This document shows, piece by piece, positions 43,334 through 54,477 of a DNA stretch of 64,000 bases. Location of the stretch: positions 124,001 to 188,000 of the forward strand of contig NZ_CP060137.1 of NCBI RefSeq assembly GCF_014235785.1. Direction: 5' to 3'. The position numbers and the translations under genes are program-made. Positions within the stretch are counted from its first letter, which is position 1; every line of letters begins with the position of its first letter. The notes under the pieces were generated by a model. It made no database searches. It was not told the DNA's origin and saw only the letters and a program-made list of their open reading frames with translations. Source of the stretch: Bacillus sp. PAMC26568. Its GTDB lineage: Bacteria; Bacillota; Bacilli; Bacillales; Bacillaceae.

Positions 43334-45445
43334 ATGGAAGCACTGTTATGGATCAATTTTGCTGCATTCATACTTGTAACCGCTTACGGAGCGAGTTTAT
43401 TTATATACTTGATCCGTTCAAGAATGGCATACATCAAGCTCGGACGGAAAACGGAGTTTGATCAGAGATTAAATGAAAGACTGAAAAACATTATGGTCAA
43501 TGTTTTCGGTCAAAAGAAGCTCCTTAAGGATAAAAAGAGCGGCATCATGCATGTGATGTTCTTTTATGGATTTATTCTTGTGCAATTTGGAGCTATTGAT
43601 TTTATTATAAAAGGCTTACTGCCAGACAAGCATTTGCCGCTTGGACCGCTATATCCCGGTTTTACATTCTTTCAGGAACTCGTCACATTGATGATCCTGG
43701 TTGCGGTTGTATGGGCTTTTTACCGCAGGTACATTGAGAAGCTTGTGCGCTTGAAGAAAAATTTTAAAGCTGGTCTTGTTTTAATTTTTATTGGCGGCTT
43801 AATGCTGTCTGTGCTGTTGGGAAATGGAATGAATCTGATTTGGCATAATCATGAATTAACATGGACAGAACCAATTGCTTCGAGCTTGGCCTTTTTGCTG
43901 AGTTTTGTAGGCGAGACGGGTGCAACAGTTATTTTTTATATTTCTTGGTGGATACACTTGCTTATTCTTCTTACATTCTTAGTGTACGTGCCGCAATCAA
44001 AGCATGCTCACTTGCTGGCAGGGCCGGCAAATGTTTATTTTGGCCGTCTTTCAAACCCTGGAAAGCTTGAGAAGATTGATTTTGAAGATGAAACACAAGA
44101 GTCTTTCGGTGTGGGGAAAATTGAAGATTTCAAGCAAACACAGTTAATTGATTTATATGCTTGTGTAGAATGCGGTCGCTGTACAAATATGTGTCCTGCA
44201 TCCGGAACAGGCAAAATGCTGTCTCCTATGGATTTAATCTTACGATTGCGTGATCATTTAACAGAAAAAGGTGCAGCGGTAACGTCTATGTCGCCATGGG
44301 TTCCAACCTATGCATTCGCAGGCACCAAGGGCAATCAGCTTGCAGCGATGGCAGCAGGGCAGGGTTCTCAGGAAGCAGCTGCTTCACTTGCTTACAATCC
44401 AAGTCTGATCGGTGAAATCATCACAGAGGAAGAAATTTGGGCTTGTACGACATGCCGAAATTGCGAAGATCAATGCCCTGTCATGAATGAACACGTAGAT
44501 AAAATTATCGATATGCGCCGTTATCTAGTGTTAACTGAAGGGAAAATGGATCCGGATGCACAGCGTGCGATGACAAATATTGAACGTCAGGGCAACCCAT
44601 GGGGTCTGAACCGGAAAGAGCGGGAGGACTGGCGTGAGGCGCGCGACGACGTGCACGTACCGACGGTAAAAGAAATGAGCAAAGCAGGCGAGGAGTTTGA
44701 GTACCTGTTCTGGGTTGGCTCTATGGGTTCTTATGACAACCGCAGCCAAAAAATCGCTTTATCTTTTGCGAAGCTCATGAATGAAGCAGGCGTAAAATTT
44801 GCAATTCTTGGAAACAAGGAAAAGAACTCGGGAGACACGCCTCGCCGCCTTGGAAATGAATTTTTGTTCCAGGAGCTTGCGACGAAGAATATTGATGAGT
44901 TCCAGAAGAATGAAATCAAAAAAATTGTCACAATTGATCCGCATGCGTACAATATTTTCAAAAATGAGTACCCTGATTTTGGACTTGAAGCAGAGGTATT
45001 CCATCACACAGAGCTTCTTGCAAAGCTTGTGGAAGAAGGAAGGCTTGTTCCTAAATTTGAAGTGAACGAGACGATTACTTTCCATGATTCTTGTTATTTA
45101 GGAAGATATAACGAAGTGTATGAGCCGCCTCGTGAAATTTTAAAATCCATTCCGGGTGTGAAGCTGGTTGAAATGACCCGAAACCGTGATACAGGAATGT
45201 GCTGCGGAGCAGGAGGAGGGCTGATGTGGATGGAAGAGGATGCTGGTTCACGTGTAAACGTAGCAAGAACGAATCAGGCGCTTGAGGTCAATCCAACAGT
45301 CATCAGCTCGGGCTGCCCTTACTGCTTAACAATGCTCAGTGATGGCACAAAGGCAAAAGAAGTAGAAGAAACAGTAAGCACATATGATGTTGCCGAACTT
45401 CTTGAAAAAGCGGTCATTGGTGAGAAAAAAGAGAGTGTAGCTTAA
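43334..45445 (+). CDS. fadF: Fe-S oxidoreductase of fatty acid oxidation (FadF/YwjF)
   Basis: A 703-residue membrane iron-sulfur oxidoreductase. N-terminal helices (about 1-25, 70-130, 140-220) resemble respiratory gamma subunits. Two 4Fe-4S motifs follow, Cys277/280/283/287 ('CVECGRCTNMCP') and Cys371/374/377/381 ('CTTCRNCEDQCP'), then two CCG domains ('HDSCYLGRYNEVY', 'MCCGAGGG'). In B. subtilis it belongs to the FadR regulon with acdA and probably passes electrons from acyl-CoA dehydrogenase/ETF to menaquinone. ATG 43334 follows GGGGGAAG. Confidence 0.92.
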   Translation: MEALLWINFAAFILVTAYGASLFIYLIRSRMAYIKLGRKTEFDQRLNERLKNIMVNVFGQKKLLKDKKSGIMHVMFFYGFILVQFGAIDFIIKGLLPDKHLPLGPLYPGFTFFQELVTLMILVAVVWAFYRRYIEKLVRLKKNFKAGLVLIFIGGLMLSVLLGNGMNLIWHNHELTWTEPIASSLAFLLSFVGETGATVIFYISWWIHLLILLTFLVYVPQSKHAHLLAGPANVYFGRLSNPGKLEKIDFEDETQESFGVGKIEDFKQTQLIDLYACVECGRCTNMCPASGTGKMLSPMDLILRLRDHLTEKGAAVTSMSPWVPTYAFAGTKGNQLAAMAAGQGSQEAAASLAYNPSLIGEIITEEEIWACTTCRNCEDQCPVMNEHVDKIIDMRRYLVLTEGKMDPDAQRAMTNIERQGNPWGLNRKEREDWREARDDVHVPTVKEMSKAGEEFEYLFWVGSMGSYDNRSQKIALSFAKLMNEAGVKFAILGNKEKNSGDTPRRLGNEFLFQELATKNIDEFQKNEIKKIVTIDPHAYNIFKNEYPDFGLEAEVFHHTELLAKLVEEGRLVPKFEVNETITFHDSCYLGRYNEVYEPPREILKSIPGVKLVEMTRNRDTGMCCGAGGGLMWMEEDAGSRVNVARTNQALEVNPTVISSGCPYCLTMLSDGTKAKEVEETVSTYDVAELLEKAVIGEKKESVA

Positions 45446-45533
45446 AAGGAATTTCAGCATAAATGCAGAATGATACAGATAGATATATAGGAAGGTGGAG
45501 CGATTTCCGTTTCACCTTCTTCCCTGGCACAAA

Positions 45534-45551
45534 ATTGAGCGAGCGTTCAAT
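45534..45551. promoter_or_regulatory. TetR-type operator upstream of the thiolase operon
   Basis: ATTGAGCGAGCGTTCAAT is an 18-bp near-palindrome (14 of 18 positions symmetric) about 190 bp before the thiolase gene. Acyl-CoA-responsive TetR repressors use boxes of this shape, and one is encoded in the cluster (50310-50948). The pairing is inference. Confidence 0.5.
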
Positions 45552-45559
45552 CGGAATTT

Positions 45560-45573
45560 TGTAAACGTTTTCT
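45560..45573. promoter_or_regulatory. cre site upstream of the thiolase operon
   Basis: TGTAAACGTTTTCT matches 13 of 14 cre positions, nine bases beyond the TetR-type box. Carbon catabolite repression of the homologous mmg operon in B. subtilis is known. The gap 45446-45739 shows no gene; a GAAGGTG/CACCTTC hairpin lies at 45491-45519. Confidence 0.55.
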
Positions 45574-45739
45574 TTTAAAGTGACTGTTTTCGAAAAGATC
45601 ATTGTTTTTCGTATAAAGACTTATTTGTATTTAAGAAGGGATTCGGGCTCTCTTCTAACCCTTGACTCTTTATTTTGAATCTCAAAAAGCAATGTCTTAG
45701 AAACGAGCCTTAAATAAACAATTAGAGGGGATGACAAAA

Positions 45740-46918
45740 ATGAATCGAACGGTCATATTAAGCGGCGTAAGAACACCATTTGGAAAATTTGGAGGAGCAT
45801 TAAGTTCTCTGACGGCATCAGAGCTTGGAGGATTGGCTATAAAAGAAGCAATAAATCGTGCAGACGTGAACTCTGAGGAAATTGGTGAAGTCATTTTGGG
45901 GTCTGTTCTTCAAGGAGGACAGGGTCAAATTCCTTCCCGCCAGGCAGCAAGACACGCAGAACTTCCATGGAACGTAAAAACGGAAACAATCAATAAAGTC
46001 TGTGCATCAGGAATGAGAAGTGTAACGCTTGCTGATCAGATTATCCGTGCTGGAGATGAAGAGGTCATAGTGGCAGGCGGAATGGAATCCATGAGCAATG
46101 CTCCATATATCATGCCTAAAGCAAGATGGGGTCTGCGTATGGGAGATGCAAAGGTACAGGATTTAATGGTGCATGATGGTCTTACGTGCAGCTTTACAGG
46201 TGTTCATATGGGCACGTACGGAAATGATACAGCAGCAGATTTGGAAATTTCAAGAGAGGCTCAAGACGAGTGGGCATTTAGAAGTCATCAGCGCACAGTT
46301 GCAGCAATTGAATCCGGCAAGCTAAGCGAAGAAATCGTAAGTGTGGAAATCCCGCAGCGAAAAGGCGATCCAATCAAAGTGGAGCATGATGAAGCGCCAA
46401 GAAAAGACACTTCAATTGAAAGATTATCTAAATTAAAGCCAGTTTTTAATCAAGCTGGCACTATTACTGCAGGAAATGCACCTGGAGTCAATGATGGGGC
46501 AGGAGCTCTTGTGCTCATGAGTGAAGAGCGTGCAAAAAAAGAAGGAAAGCAGCCGCTTGCGGCCATCATTGGCCATACATCCATTGCACTTGAAGCGAAG
46601 GATTTTCCGAAAACGCCTGGATTAGTCATTTTAGAGCTTCTGAAAAAAACAGGTAAGACGGTCGAAGAAATTGATTTATTTGAAATAAATGAGGCATTTT
46701 CTGCAGTAGCCTTAGCAAGCAATCAGCTGGCAGGACTTGATCCTGAAAAAGTAAACGTGAACGGCGGGGCAGTTGCTCTAGGTCATCCGATTGGAGCAAG
46801 CGGCGCACGAATTATTATCACACTGATTCACGAGCTGAGACGACGGGGCGGAGGAATTGGGATAGCATCAATCTGCAGCGGCGGCGGTCAAGGCGACGCT
46901 ATTATGATTGAAGTATAA
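45740..46918 (+). CDS. Acetyl-CoA C-acetyltransferase (thiolase)
   Basis: A 392-residue biosynthetic-type thiolase condensing or cleaving acetoacetyl-CoA. '[19 protein letters not shown]' holds the nucleophilic cysteine (about residue 88), '[16 protein letters not shown]' the catalytic His, and 'CSGGGQGDA' the second Cys. It corresponds to MmgA/ThlA. ATG 45740 has nine bases to AGAGGGG; an in-frame ATG at 45731 touches it. First gene of the thl-hbd-acd-acdA series. Confidence 0.95.
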   Translation: MNRTVILSGVRTPFGKFGGALSSLTASELGGLAIKEAINRADVNSEEIGEVILGSVLQGGQGQIPSRQAARHAELPWNVKTETINKVCASGMRSVTLADQIIRAGDEEVIVAGGMESMSNAPYIMPKARWGLRMGDAKVQDLMVHDGLTCSFTGVHMGTYGNDTAADLEISREAQDEWAFRSHQRTVAAIESGKLSEEIVSVEIPQRKGDPIKVEHDEAPRKDTSIERLSKLKPVFNQAGTITAGNAPGVNDGAGALVLMSEERAKKEGKQPLAAIIGHTSIALEAKDFPKTPGLVILELLKKTGKTVEEIDLFEINEAFSAVALASNQLAGLDPEKVNVNGGAVALGHPIGASGARIIITLIHELRRRGGGIGIASICSGGGQGDAIMIEV

Positions 46919-46944
46919 GCGATAACCAAACAAGGGGGATCTAC

Positions 46945-47799
46945 ATGGGTATTCAAAACGTAATGGTAATCGGAGCAGGACAAATGGGATCAGGCATTGC
47001 TCAAGTTTGTGCAATGGCAGGCTACAAGGTTTACTTGAATGATTTAAAAGAAGAATTCGTTCAAAAAGGCTTTGCAACTATCGATAAAAACCTTCAAAGA
47101 CAAGTAGATAAAGAAAAAATGACAGCTGAGCAAAAGCAAGAAGTCTTAAGCAGGCTGAAAGCTTCAACGGATCTCCAGGATGCAGCCCAGACGGATATAG
47201 TGATTGAGGCAGCTGTTGAAAATATGAAAATCAAAACAGATATTTTTTCGAAGCTTGATCAAATCACTCCAGACCATACGATTCTTGCGACCAATACTTC
47301 TTCCCTGCCAATTACTGAGATTGCAGCAGCAACAAAGCGTCCTGAAAAAGTAATCGGCATGCATTTTATGAACCCGGTGCCTGTAATGAAGCTGGTTGAA
47401 ATTATCCGCGGTCTCGCAACAAGTGAAGAAGTCTATCAGGCGATTGAAGATATGACGAAAACTTTAAAAAAGGTTCCGGTTGAAGTCAATGATTTTCCGG
47501 GCTTCGTCTCCAACAGAATTCTCATGCCGATGATTAATGAAGCCATCTACACTCTGTACGAAGGGGTAGCAGAGAAAGAAGCAATTGATGAAGTAATGAA
47601 GCTCGGTATGAATCATCCGATGGGACCGCTCTCGCTTGCTGACTTTATCGGTCTTGATACGTGCCTTTATATTATGGAAACGCTTCACGATGGCTTTGGC
47701 GATGATAAGTACCGCCCGTGTCCGCTTCTCAGAAAGTATGTGAAAGCAGGCTGGCTTGGCCGCAAAACAGGCAGAGGTTTTTATTCATACGAATCATAG
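46945..47799 (+). CDS. 3-hydroxybutyryl-CoA dehydrogenase
   Basis: A 284-residue 3-hydroxyacyl-CoA dehydrogenase of the Hbd/MmgB type. '[20 protein letters not shown]' is the NAD-binding loop, '[19 protein letters not shown]' contains the catalytic His, and '[16 protein letters not shown]' is the C-terminal family motif. It interconverts acetoacetyl-CoA and 3-hydroxybutyryl-CoA. 26 bp after thiolase, with AAGGGGGAT upstream. No crotonase gene is visible nearby. Confidence 0.95.
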   Translation: MGIQNVMVIGAGQMGSGIAQVCAMAGYKVYLNDLKEEFVQKGFATIDKNLQRQVDKEKMTAEQKQEVLSRLKASTDLQDAAQTDIVIEAAVENMKIKTDIFSKLDQITPDHTILATNTSSLPITEIAAATKRPEKVIGMHFMNPVPVMKLVEIIRGLATSEEVYQAIEDMTKTLKKVPVEVNDFPGFVSNRILMPMINEAIYTLYEGVAEKEAIDEVMKLGMNHPMGPLSLADFIGLDTCLYIMETLHDGFGDDKYRPCPLLRKYVKAGWLGRKTGRGFYSYES

Positions 47800-47825
47800 G
47801 ATCAGACATCATAGGGGGACGGGAC

Positions 47826-48962
47826 ATGAATATTCGCTTCACAGAAGAACAGGATATGATGCGGAAGATGGTACGGGATTTTGCTCAATCTGAAATTGAG
47901 CCATTTGTTGAAAAAATGGAGCAAGGAGAATTTCCAAAAGAGATTCTTCGAAAAATGGGTTCGCTCGGATTAATGGGAATTCCGATTCCTGAGCAATATG
48001 GAGGAGCGGGTATGGATTTTACCTCCTATATTATCGCCATTAACGAGCTTTCAAAGGTAAGCGCCACAATCGGGGTGATTTTAAGCGTTCACACCTCTGT
48101 CGGAACAAATCCCATTCTTTATTTTGGGACAGAAGAACAGAAGCAAAAATATATTCCTAAACTTGCAAGCGGCGAATATTTAGGAGCTTTCTGTTTAACA
48201 GAACCAGGCTCAGGATCAGATGCCGGCAGCTTAAAAACAAAAGCAGTCAAAAAAGAGGGGAATTACATTCTTAATGGTTCGAAGGTGTTTATTACAAATG
48301 GCGGAGAAGCAGATACGTATATCGTTTTTGCTTCAACAAATCCTGAAGCGGGAAGAAAAGGCATATCTGCATTTGTGGTTGAAAAAGATACACCTGGCTT
48401 TGTCGTAGGAAAAGACGAACATAAGATGGGGCTCTATGGGTCCAGAACGGTTCAAATTTCATTCGAGGATGCTGTGGTTCCTGCCCAAAATCTTTTAGGG
48501 GAAGAAGGAGACGGCTTTAAAATAGCAATGGCCAATTTAGATGTCGGCAGAATCGGGATTGCAGCACAATCACTTGGAATTGCACAGGCTGCATTAGAAA
48601 GTTCAATTAAATATGCAAAAGAACGTGTTCAATTCGGAAAACCAATCTCTGTCCAACAAGGAATCGGCTTTAAACTAGCGGATATGGCAACAACTGTTGA
48701 AGCTTCTGAACTGCTTACGTACCGGGCAGCCTTTTTAAGACAGAATGGGCTTTCATGCGGGAAAGAAGCATCCATGGCTAAGCTGTTTGCTTCAAAAACA
48801 GCGATGGAGGCTGCTACAGAAGCGATTCAGGTGTATGGGGGATATGGATATACGAAAGATTATCCGGTTGAACGCTATTTCAGAGATGCAAAGATATGTG
48901 AGATTTACGAAGGCACAAGTGAGATCCAGAGAATTGTCATCAGTAAACATGTCTTAAATTAA
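47826..48962 (+). CDS. Acyl-CoA dehydrogenase (MmgC/butyryl-CoA dehydrogenase type)
   Basis: A 378-residue FAD-dependent acyl-CoA dehydrogenase. '[19 protein letters not shown]' and '[20 protein letters not shown]' are the two PROSITE-type family signatures, and '[15 protein letters not shown]' carries the active-site Glu. It is most like short-chain butyryl/isobutyryl-CoA dehydrogenases. ATG 47826 follows AGGGGGACGGG. It is 26 bp after hbd and followed by a paralogous gene. Confidence 0.92.
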   Translation: MNIRFTEEQDMMRKMVRDFAQSEIEPFVEKMEQGEFPKEILRKMGSLGLMGIPIPEQYGGAGMDFTSYIIAINELSKVSATIGVILSVHTSVGTNPILYFGTEEQKQKYIPKLASGEYLGAFCLTEPGSGSDAGSLKTKAVKKEGNYILNGSKVFITNGGEADTYIVFASTNPEAGRKGISAFVVEKDTPGFVVGKDEHKMGLYGSRTVQISFEDAVVPAQNLLGEEGDGFKIAMANLDVGRIGIAAQSLGIAQAALESSIKYAKERVQFGKPISVQQGIGFKLADMATTVEASELLTYRAAFLRQNGLSCGKEASMAKLFASKTAMEAATEAIQVYGGYGYTKDYPVERYFRDAKICEIYEGTSEIQRIVISKHVLN

Positions 48963-49024
48963 TATTATATTTAAAAATTCAAATAGAAATGTAGACTAAA
49001 CAATGAATCAGGGGGATGGAAACG

Positions 49025-50164
49025 ATGTTTTTTAAACTATCAGATGAGCATGAAATGATTCGAAAAATGGTAAGAGATTTTGCTAAAAATGAAGTAGAGC
49101 CGACAGCAGCAGAACGCGATGAAGAAGAACGCTTTGACCGTGAGCTATTCGATAAAATGGCGGAGCTTGGATTAACAGGCATTCCATGGCCGGAAGAATA
49201 CGGCGGAATCGGCAGCGACTATTTAGCATACGTCATTGCGATTGAAGAGCTTTCAAGGGTATGTGCATCAGTTGGGGTTACATTATCTGCCCATACATCA
49301 CTAGCAGGGTGGCCGGTTTACAAATTCGGCACAGAAGAGCAAAAGCAAAAATATTTAAAACCGATGGCACAGGGCGAGAAAATTGGCGCATACGGTTTGA
49401 CTGAGCCTGGTTCCGGATCAGATGCCGGCGGAATGAGAACGACAGCAAAGTTAAATGGAGATCACTACGTGCTGAATGGATCAAAGATTTTCATTACAAA
49501 CGGCGGAATTGCTGACACTTATATCGTGTTTGCTGTAACTGATCCAGAAAGCAAGCATAAAGGAACAAGTGCATTTATTGTTGAAAAAGACTTCAAAGGG
49601 TTCTCTGTCGGCAAAAAAGAAAGCAAGCTTGGCATTCGTTCTTCACCAACAACAGAAATCATCTTTGAAGATTGCATCGTGCCGAAAGAAAATCTTCTTG
49701 GCCAAGAAGGAGAAGGCTTTAAAATTGCGATGATGACGCTCGACGGCGGCCGAAACGGCATTGCAGCACAGGCTGTGGGAATCGCACAAGGCGCTCTGGA
49801 TGCTTCTGTTGCTTATGCGAAAGAACGCCAGCAGTTCGGTAAGCCAATCGCCATGCAGCAAGGAATCGGGTTTAAATTGGCTGATATGGCGACTACTGTT
49901 GAGGCATCCCGTCTTCTAACCTATCAGGCAGCATGGCTTGAATCAGAAGGACTTCCATACGGAAAAGAATCTGCCATGTCCAAGCTTTTTGCAGGAGATA
50001 CAGCGATGAAGGTGACAACAGAAGCAGTTCAAGTATTCGGCGGGTATGGCTATACAAAAGATTATCCTGTAGAACGATACATGAGGGATGCAAAAATCAC
50101 TCAAATCTATGAGGGCACTCAAGAAATTCAAAGACTCGTTATCTCACGGATGATAACAAAATAA
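49025..50164 (+). CDS. acdA: Acyl-CoA dehydrogenase AcdA
   Basis: A 379-residue acyl-CoA dehydrogenase, equal in length and very similar to B. subtilis AcdA ('[17 protein letters not shown]', '[14 protein letters not shown]', '[20 protein letters not shown]' with the catalytic Glu). In B. subtilis it lies directly after fadF; here three genes are inserted between them. ATG 49025 follows CAGGGGGAT; the ATG at 49016 is too close to that site. Electrons probably go to ETF and FadF. Confidence 0.94.
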   Translation: MFFKLSDEHEMIRKMVRDFAKNEVEPTAAERDEEERFDRELFDKMAELGLTGIPWPEEYGGIGSDYLAYVIAIEELSRVCASVGVTLSAHTSLAGWPVYKFGTEEQKQKYLKPMAQGEKIGAYGLTEPGSGSDAGGMRTTAKLNGDHYVLNGSKIFITNGGIADTYIVFAVTDPESKHKGTSAFIVEKDFKGFSVGKKESKLGIRSSPTTEIIFEDCIVPKENLLGQEGEGFKIAMMTLDGGRNGIAAQAVGIAQGALDASVAYAKERQQFGKPIAMQQGIGFKLADMATTVEASRLLTYQAAWLESEGLPYGKESAMSKLFAGDTAMKVTTEAVQVFGGYGYTKDYPVERYMRDAKITQIYEGTQEIQRLVISRMITK

Positions 50165-50309
50165 GGGATTTATAAAAAAGCTCGCTAAAAAAGTGGGATT
50201 TAATAAGTAAGGTGACATTGCCTTATGTCTTTTTCACAGCAGGCTTGTCGCTTGAGCTGTATGAGTGAAAAAATGTTTTGTTGTTTTTAAAATAGGGAGG
50301 CGGTGGAAG

Positions 50310-50948
50310 ATGACGAAACGTGAAGTGCATGCTTCTGTCAAAGACGAGCGGCTTGTTCAAAAGCGTCGCGACCAAATGATTAAAGGTGCGGTGCACCTCT
50401 TTAAACAAAAAGGGTTCCACCGTACAACCACAAGGGAAATTGCAAAGTCGGCAGGATTCAGCATCGGGACACTATATGAATATATCAGACAGAAAGAAGA
50501 TGTCCTTTATCTAGTCTGTGATACAATCTATGATCAGGTTCGTGACCGCCTGGAGAAAGACATTGACTTAAAACAAGGAACAATTGAGAGTTTAAAGGTC
50601 GCCATTGCCAACTACTTCAGAGTCGTTGATGAGATGCAGGATGAAGTGCTTGTCATGTATCAGGAGGCAAAGTCCCTGTCACGTGATGCCCTCCCATATG
50701 TCCTGCAAAAAGAAATTGAAATGGTCGGGATGTTTGAAAAAGTAATTGAAGGCTGTGTGGAAAAAGGAGAAATCTCGCTTTCAGCCAGAGAACGTGAATT
50801 GCTGGCGCACAATATTTTCGTTCAAGGTCAAATGTGGGGCTTCAGAAGATGGGCGCTGCAAAGAAACTATACACTCGATGAATATATTGAAGTACAGACG
50901 AACTTGATTCTTAAAGGGGTAGGGAAAGAAGGGAATCGTTCGAATTAA
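50310..50948 (+). CDS. TetR-family regulator of the acyl-CoA cluster
   Basis: A 212-residue TetR regulator with the HTH at about residues 37-62 ('TTTREIAKSAGFSIGTLYEY') and a long helical ligand domain. It is similar to FadR-like and IcmF-associated TetR proteins. ATG 50310 follows AGGGAGGCGG; in-frame upstream GTG sequence is not convincing. Set between acdA and icmF, it is the natural candidate to bind the boxes at 43207 and 45534 and to respond to an acyl-CoA; this is inference. Confidence 0.87.
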   Translation: MTKREVHASVKDERLVQKRRDQMIKGAVHLFKQKGFHRTTTREIAKSAGFSIGTLYEYIRQKEDVLYLVCDTIYDQVRDRLEKDIDLKQGTIESLKVAIANYFRVVDEMQDEVLVMYQEAKSLSRDALPYVLQKEIEMVGMFEKVIEGCVEKGEISLSARERELLAHNIFVQGQMWGFRRWALQRNYTLDEYIEVQTNLILKGVGKEGNRSN

Positions 50949-50972
50949 CGACAATAAAGGGGATGTGGGACT

Positions 50973-53900
50973 ATGCATACACATGTAACATATAAACCGA
51001 AACACGCGGTTCGTTTTGTAACAGCTTCAAGCTTGTTTGATGGACATGACGCATCAATTAATATCATGCGAAGAATATTGCAGGCGAGCGGAGCCGAGGT
51101 CATTCACTTAGGTCATAATCGTTCGGTTGAAGAAATCGTAAATGCCGCAATTCAGGAGGATGCGCAGGGAATCGCGATTTCTTCCTATCAGGGAGGACAT
51201 GTCGAGTTTTTTAAATACATGTATGACCTTTTGAAAGAAAGAGGGGCAACTCATATTCGCTTATACGGCGGAGGGGGCGGTGTCATCATTCCCCGTGAAA
51301 TAAAAGAATTGCATGAATACGGAATTGCCCGGATCTTTTCCCCTGAGGATGGCAGAGAGCTTGGTCTTCAAGGGATGATAGACCTCATGATAAAAGAGTG
51401 CGATTTTCTAACCGCATCAAAGGTGGAAGATGAAATCGAAAAGCTGAAGACAGGTGACGCAGGTGCCATCGCTAAGCTGATCACTGTAGCCGAGTCACAA
51501 TTAGGAAGCGGGAACGAAGCGGCAGCAACGGCAGAAAAGATCATCTCTGAAGTAAAACAGCTTTCTTCAGATGCTCCGGTTATTGGTATTACCGGAACGG
51601 GCGGAGCGGGAAAAAGCTCCCTGACAGATGAGCTGATCCGCAGATTTTTAAATGAAGTGCCGGACATTAAAATAGCTGTGATATCAATTGACCCAACGAA
51701 GCAAAAAACAGGCGGAGCCCTGCTCGGAGACCGCATCCGCATGAATGCCATCTTCTCGCCTCGCGTTTATATGAGAAGCTTGGCGACAAGACAATCAAGA
51801 TCTGAGTTATCTCTTGCGATTCATGATGCGATTGCAGTTGTCAAAGCTGCAGGATACGACCTGGTGATCGTTGAAACGAGCGGAATCGGGCAAGGGGATG
51901 CTGCGATTACAGAGATTTGTGATCTATCTTTATATGTGATGACAAGCGAGTTCGGAGCTCCCACGCAGCTTGAGAAAATTGATATGATTGATTATGCGGA
52001 TTTAATCGTCATTAATAAATTTGAAAGAAAAGGATCTCAAGATGCCAAGCGACAAGTTCAAAAACAATATCAGCGCAGTCATATGCTGTTTGAAAGTCCA
52101 TTTGAAGACTTGCCGGTCTATGGTACGATTGCAAGTCAATTCAATGATCCCGGAACAAACACATTATTCGTTGCCCTTTTAAATCTGATCAATAAAAAGA
52201 GCAATAAAACTTGGTCATCCACTCTCCCAATTGTAAAAGATGTTGAAAAACAAAATGTGATCATCCCGACAGATCGCCGTTACTATTTAAGAGAGATCAG
52301 TGAGTCTGTTCGTACTTATCATCAAAAAGCCGAATATCAGGCCGATGTTGCCAGAAGATTATTCCAGCTTCAAGGTGCGCTCGAAAGCGTAAAAGAAAGA
52401 GCTGGATCTCCTGAAGTAATAGAGTCATTGGAAGCAATAAAAAAGAGTATAGAAGAAGAGCTTTCTCCAGATTCCAAACGAATATTAGATTCATGGGATG
52501 AATTGAGGGAGAAATATTCAGCAGATCAATTTATTACAAAAATCAGAGACAAGGAAATAGTGACGGAATTAGTGACAACTTCTTTATCCGGACTCTCTAT
52601 TCCTAAAATATCTCTTCCAAAATACAAAGATTACGGTGAAATCCTCAAGTGGGTATACAAAGAGAATGTACCGGGCTCATTTCCTTATACTGCAGGAGTT
52701 TTTCCATTTAAACGAGCTGAGGAAGATCCAAAACGCCAATTTGCAGGTGAAGGAACACCGGAAAGAACAAACAAGCGCTTCCATTATCTATCGAAAGACG
52801 ATACGGCAAAGCGCTTAAGCACAGCATTCGACTCTGTTACGCTATACGGTGAAGACCCAGCTTACCGTCCCGATATTTATGGGAAAATCGGCGAAAGCGG
52901 AGTGAGCATCTGTACATTGGATGATATGAAAAAGCTGTATGCTGGATTTGACCTATGTGCACCTTCCACGTCTGTATCGATGACAATCAATGGACCTGCA
53001 CCGATTATTCTGGCGATGTTCATGAATACAGCGATTGAACAGCAAGTAGAAAAGCAAGAAGCAGAGTTAGGACGCATTCTTACTGTTGAAGAATTCACTC
53101 AGGTGAAGGCGAAAACGCTGCAAACCGTCAGAGGAACAGTTCAGGCGGATATCTTAAAAGAAGACCAAGGTCAAAACACGTGTATTTTCTCAACAGAATT
53201 CGCTTTGAAAATGATGGGGGATATCCAAGAGTACTTTATCAACGAAAAAGTGCGAAACTATTATTCTGTATCGATCTCTGGCTATCATATTGCAGAAGCC
53301 GGTGCTAACCCTATTTCCCAGCTGGCCTTTACATTGGCTAACGGTTTCACGTATGTAGAATACTATTTGAGCCGCGGAATGAAAATCGATGATTTCGCAC
53401 CGAATCTCTCTTTCTTCTTCAGCAATGGATTAGATCCTGAATATACCGTAATTGGCCGTGTCGCTCGCCGTATCTGGTCAACGGTAATGAGAGAAAAATA
53501 CGGCGCGAATGAACGCAGCCAAAAGCTTAAATATCATGTCCAGACATCTGGCCGTTCTCTGCACGCTCAGGAAATCGACTTTAATGATATCCGCACAACG
53601 CTGCAGGCATTAATGGCCTTGCAGGATAACTGTAATTCCCTTCATACAAATGCCTACGATGAAGCGATTACGACACCGACTGAAGAATCTGTCCGAAGAG
53701 CGATGGCCATTCAGCTGATCATTACAAAAGAACACGGATTAACAAAAAACGAAAATCCTCTTCAAGGCTCATTTATCATCGAAGAGCTTACAGATCTAGT
53801 TGAAGAAGCTGTTTTGAAAGAGTTTGATTCCATTAACGAGCGCGGCGGTGTGCTTGGAGCGATGGAAACGCAATATCAGCGCGGGAAAATCCAGGATGAA

Positions 53901-54236
53901 TCGATGCATTATGAAATGCAGAAGCATTCGGGCCAGCTGCCGATCATTGGTGTGAACACTTATATTAATCCAAACCCGCCGTCTGAGGAATCGGTCGATA
54001 ACATGGAAATTGCACGTGCCTCTCAGGATGAAAAAGAAACACAGATTCAAAATTTAAAAGCGTTCCAGGAACGAAATGAAGTCCATTCAGCTGCAGCAAT
54101 TGACCGTCTGAAACAAGCTGCTATCCATAATCAAAATATTTTTGAGGAATTGATGGAGACTGTTAAATACGCAAGCTTAGGTCAAATTACGCACGCTTTA
54201 TACGAAGTTGGCGGACAATACCGCCGGAATATGTAA
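50973..54236 (+). CDS. icmF: Fused isobutyryl-CoA mutase IcmF
   Basis: A 1087-residue coenzyme B12-dependent mutase interconverting isobutyryl-CoA and n-butyryl-CoA. Order: cobalamin-binding domain (about 12-145) with '[14 protein letters not shown]', where His25 is the expected lower ligand and the motif reads DxHxxS instead of DxHxxG; MeaI-type G-protein chaperone domain with P-loop 'GTGGAGKSS' (208-216) and '[13 protein letters not shown]'; then the (beta/alpha)8 substrate domain. AAAGGGGATG precedes the ATG. Some IcmF also accept isovaleryl-CoA. Sitting with C4 acyl-CoA dehydrogenases, it links valine-derived and butyrate-derived acyl groups. Confidence 0.96.
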   Translation: MHTHVTYKPKHAVRFVTASSLFDGHDASINIMRRILQASGAEVIHLGHNRSVEEIVNAAIQEDAQGIAISSYQGGHVEFFKYMYDLLKERGATHIRLYGGGGGVIIPREIKELHEYGIARIFSPEDGRELGLQGMIDLMIKECDFLTASKVEDEIEKLKTGDAGAIAKLITVAESQLGSGNEAAATAEKIISEVKQLSSDAPVIGITGTGGAGKSSLTDELIRRFLNEVPDIKIAVISIDPTKQKTGGALLGDRIRMNAIFSPRVYMRSLATRQSRSELSLAIHDAIAVVKAAGYDLVIVETSGIGQGDAAITEICDLSLYVMTSEFGAPTQLEKIDMIDYADLIVINKFERKGSQDAKRQVQKQYQRSHMLFESPFEDLPVYGTIASQFNDPGTNTLFVALLNLINKKSNKTWSSTLPIVKDVEKQNVIIPTDRRYYLREISESVRTYHQKAEYQADVARRLFQLQGALESVKERAGSPEVIESLEAIKKSIEEELSPDSKRILDSWDELREKYSADQFITKIRDKEIVTELVTTSLSGLSIPKISLPKYKDYGEILKWVYKENVPGSFPYTAGVFPFKRAEEDPKRQFAGEGTPERTNKRFHYLSKDDTAKRLSTAFDSVTLYGEDPAYRPDIYGKIGESGVSICTLDDMKKLYAGFDLCAPSTSVSMTINGPAPIILAMFMNTAIEQQVEKQEAELGRILTVEEFTQVKAKTLQTVRGTVQADILKEDQGQNTCIFSTEFALKMMGDIQEYFINEKVRNYYSVSISGYHIAEAGANPISQLAFTLANGFTYVEYYLSRGMKIDDFAPNLSFFFSNGLDPEYTVIGRVARRIWSTVMREKYGANERSQKLKYHVQTSGRSLHAQEIDFNDIRTTLQALMALQDNCNSLHTNAYDEAITTPTEESVRRAMAIQLIITKEHGLTKNENPLQGSFIIEELTDLVEEAVLKEFDSINERGGVLGAMETQYQRGKIQDESMHYEMQKHSGQLPIIGVNTYINPNPPSEESVDNMEIARASQDEKETQIQNLKAFQERNEVHSAAAIDRLKQAAIHNQNIFEELMETVKYASLGQITHALYEVGGQYRRNM

Positions 54237-54242
54237 TAGCAG

Positions 54243-54279
54243 AAATCCTCCCCCAAAATTCTGGGGAGGATTTTTTTTT
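54243..54279 (+). terminator. Terminator of icmF
   Basis: AAATCCTCCCC / GGGGAGGATTT with a 9-base loop and nine T. Confidence 0.92.
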
Positions 54280-54310
54280 GAGTAAGAAAAAATATTATCC
54301 AGCATCAATC

Positions 54311-54375
54311 CGGCCAACATCCGCCATTTATCGGCCAAACGGCACCTCTCGGCAAATTATACTCCAATCCCGCAC
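54311..54375. repeat. Short 21-bp periodic segment before the Ter cluster
   Basis: CGGCCAA begins at 54311 and 54332 (21 apart), a shortened CGGCAAA at 54350 (18), then CCCGCACC around 54371 (21). It resembles the arrays at 40.5 kb but has only three or four weak units. The rest of 54280-54477 holds a CTTCGGC/GCCGAAG hairpin (54441-54458) just before the ATP-grasp gene. Confidence 0.5.
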
Positions 54376-54477
54376 CACTCTAAGTAAAATTACCATTTTG
54401 TTCATCCCTTCTTTAGTATAAAATAGAAGGACATAGAAAACTTCGGCATTGGCCGAAGAGAGGGGTTTTTCAAATAG

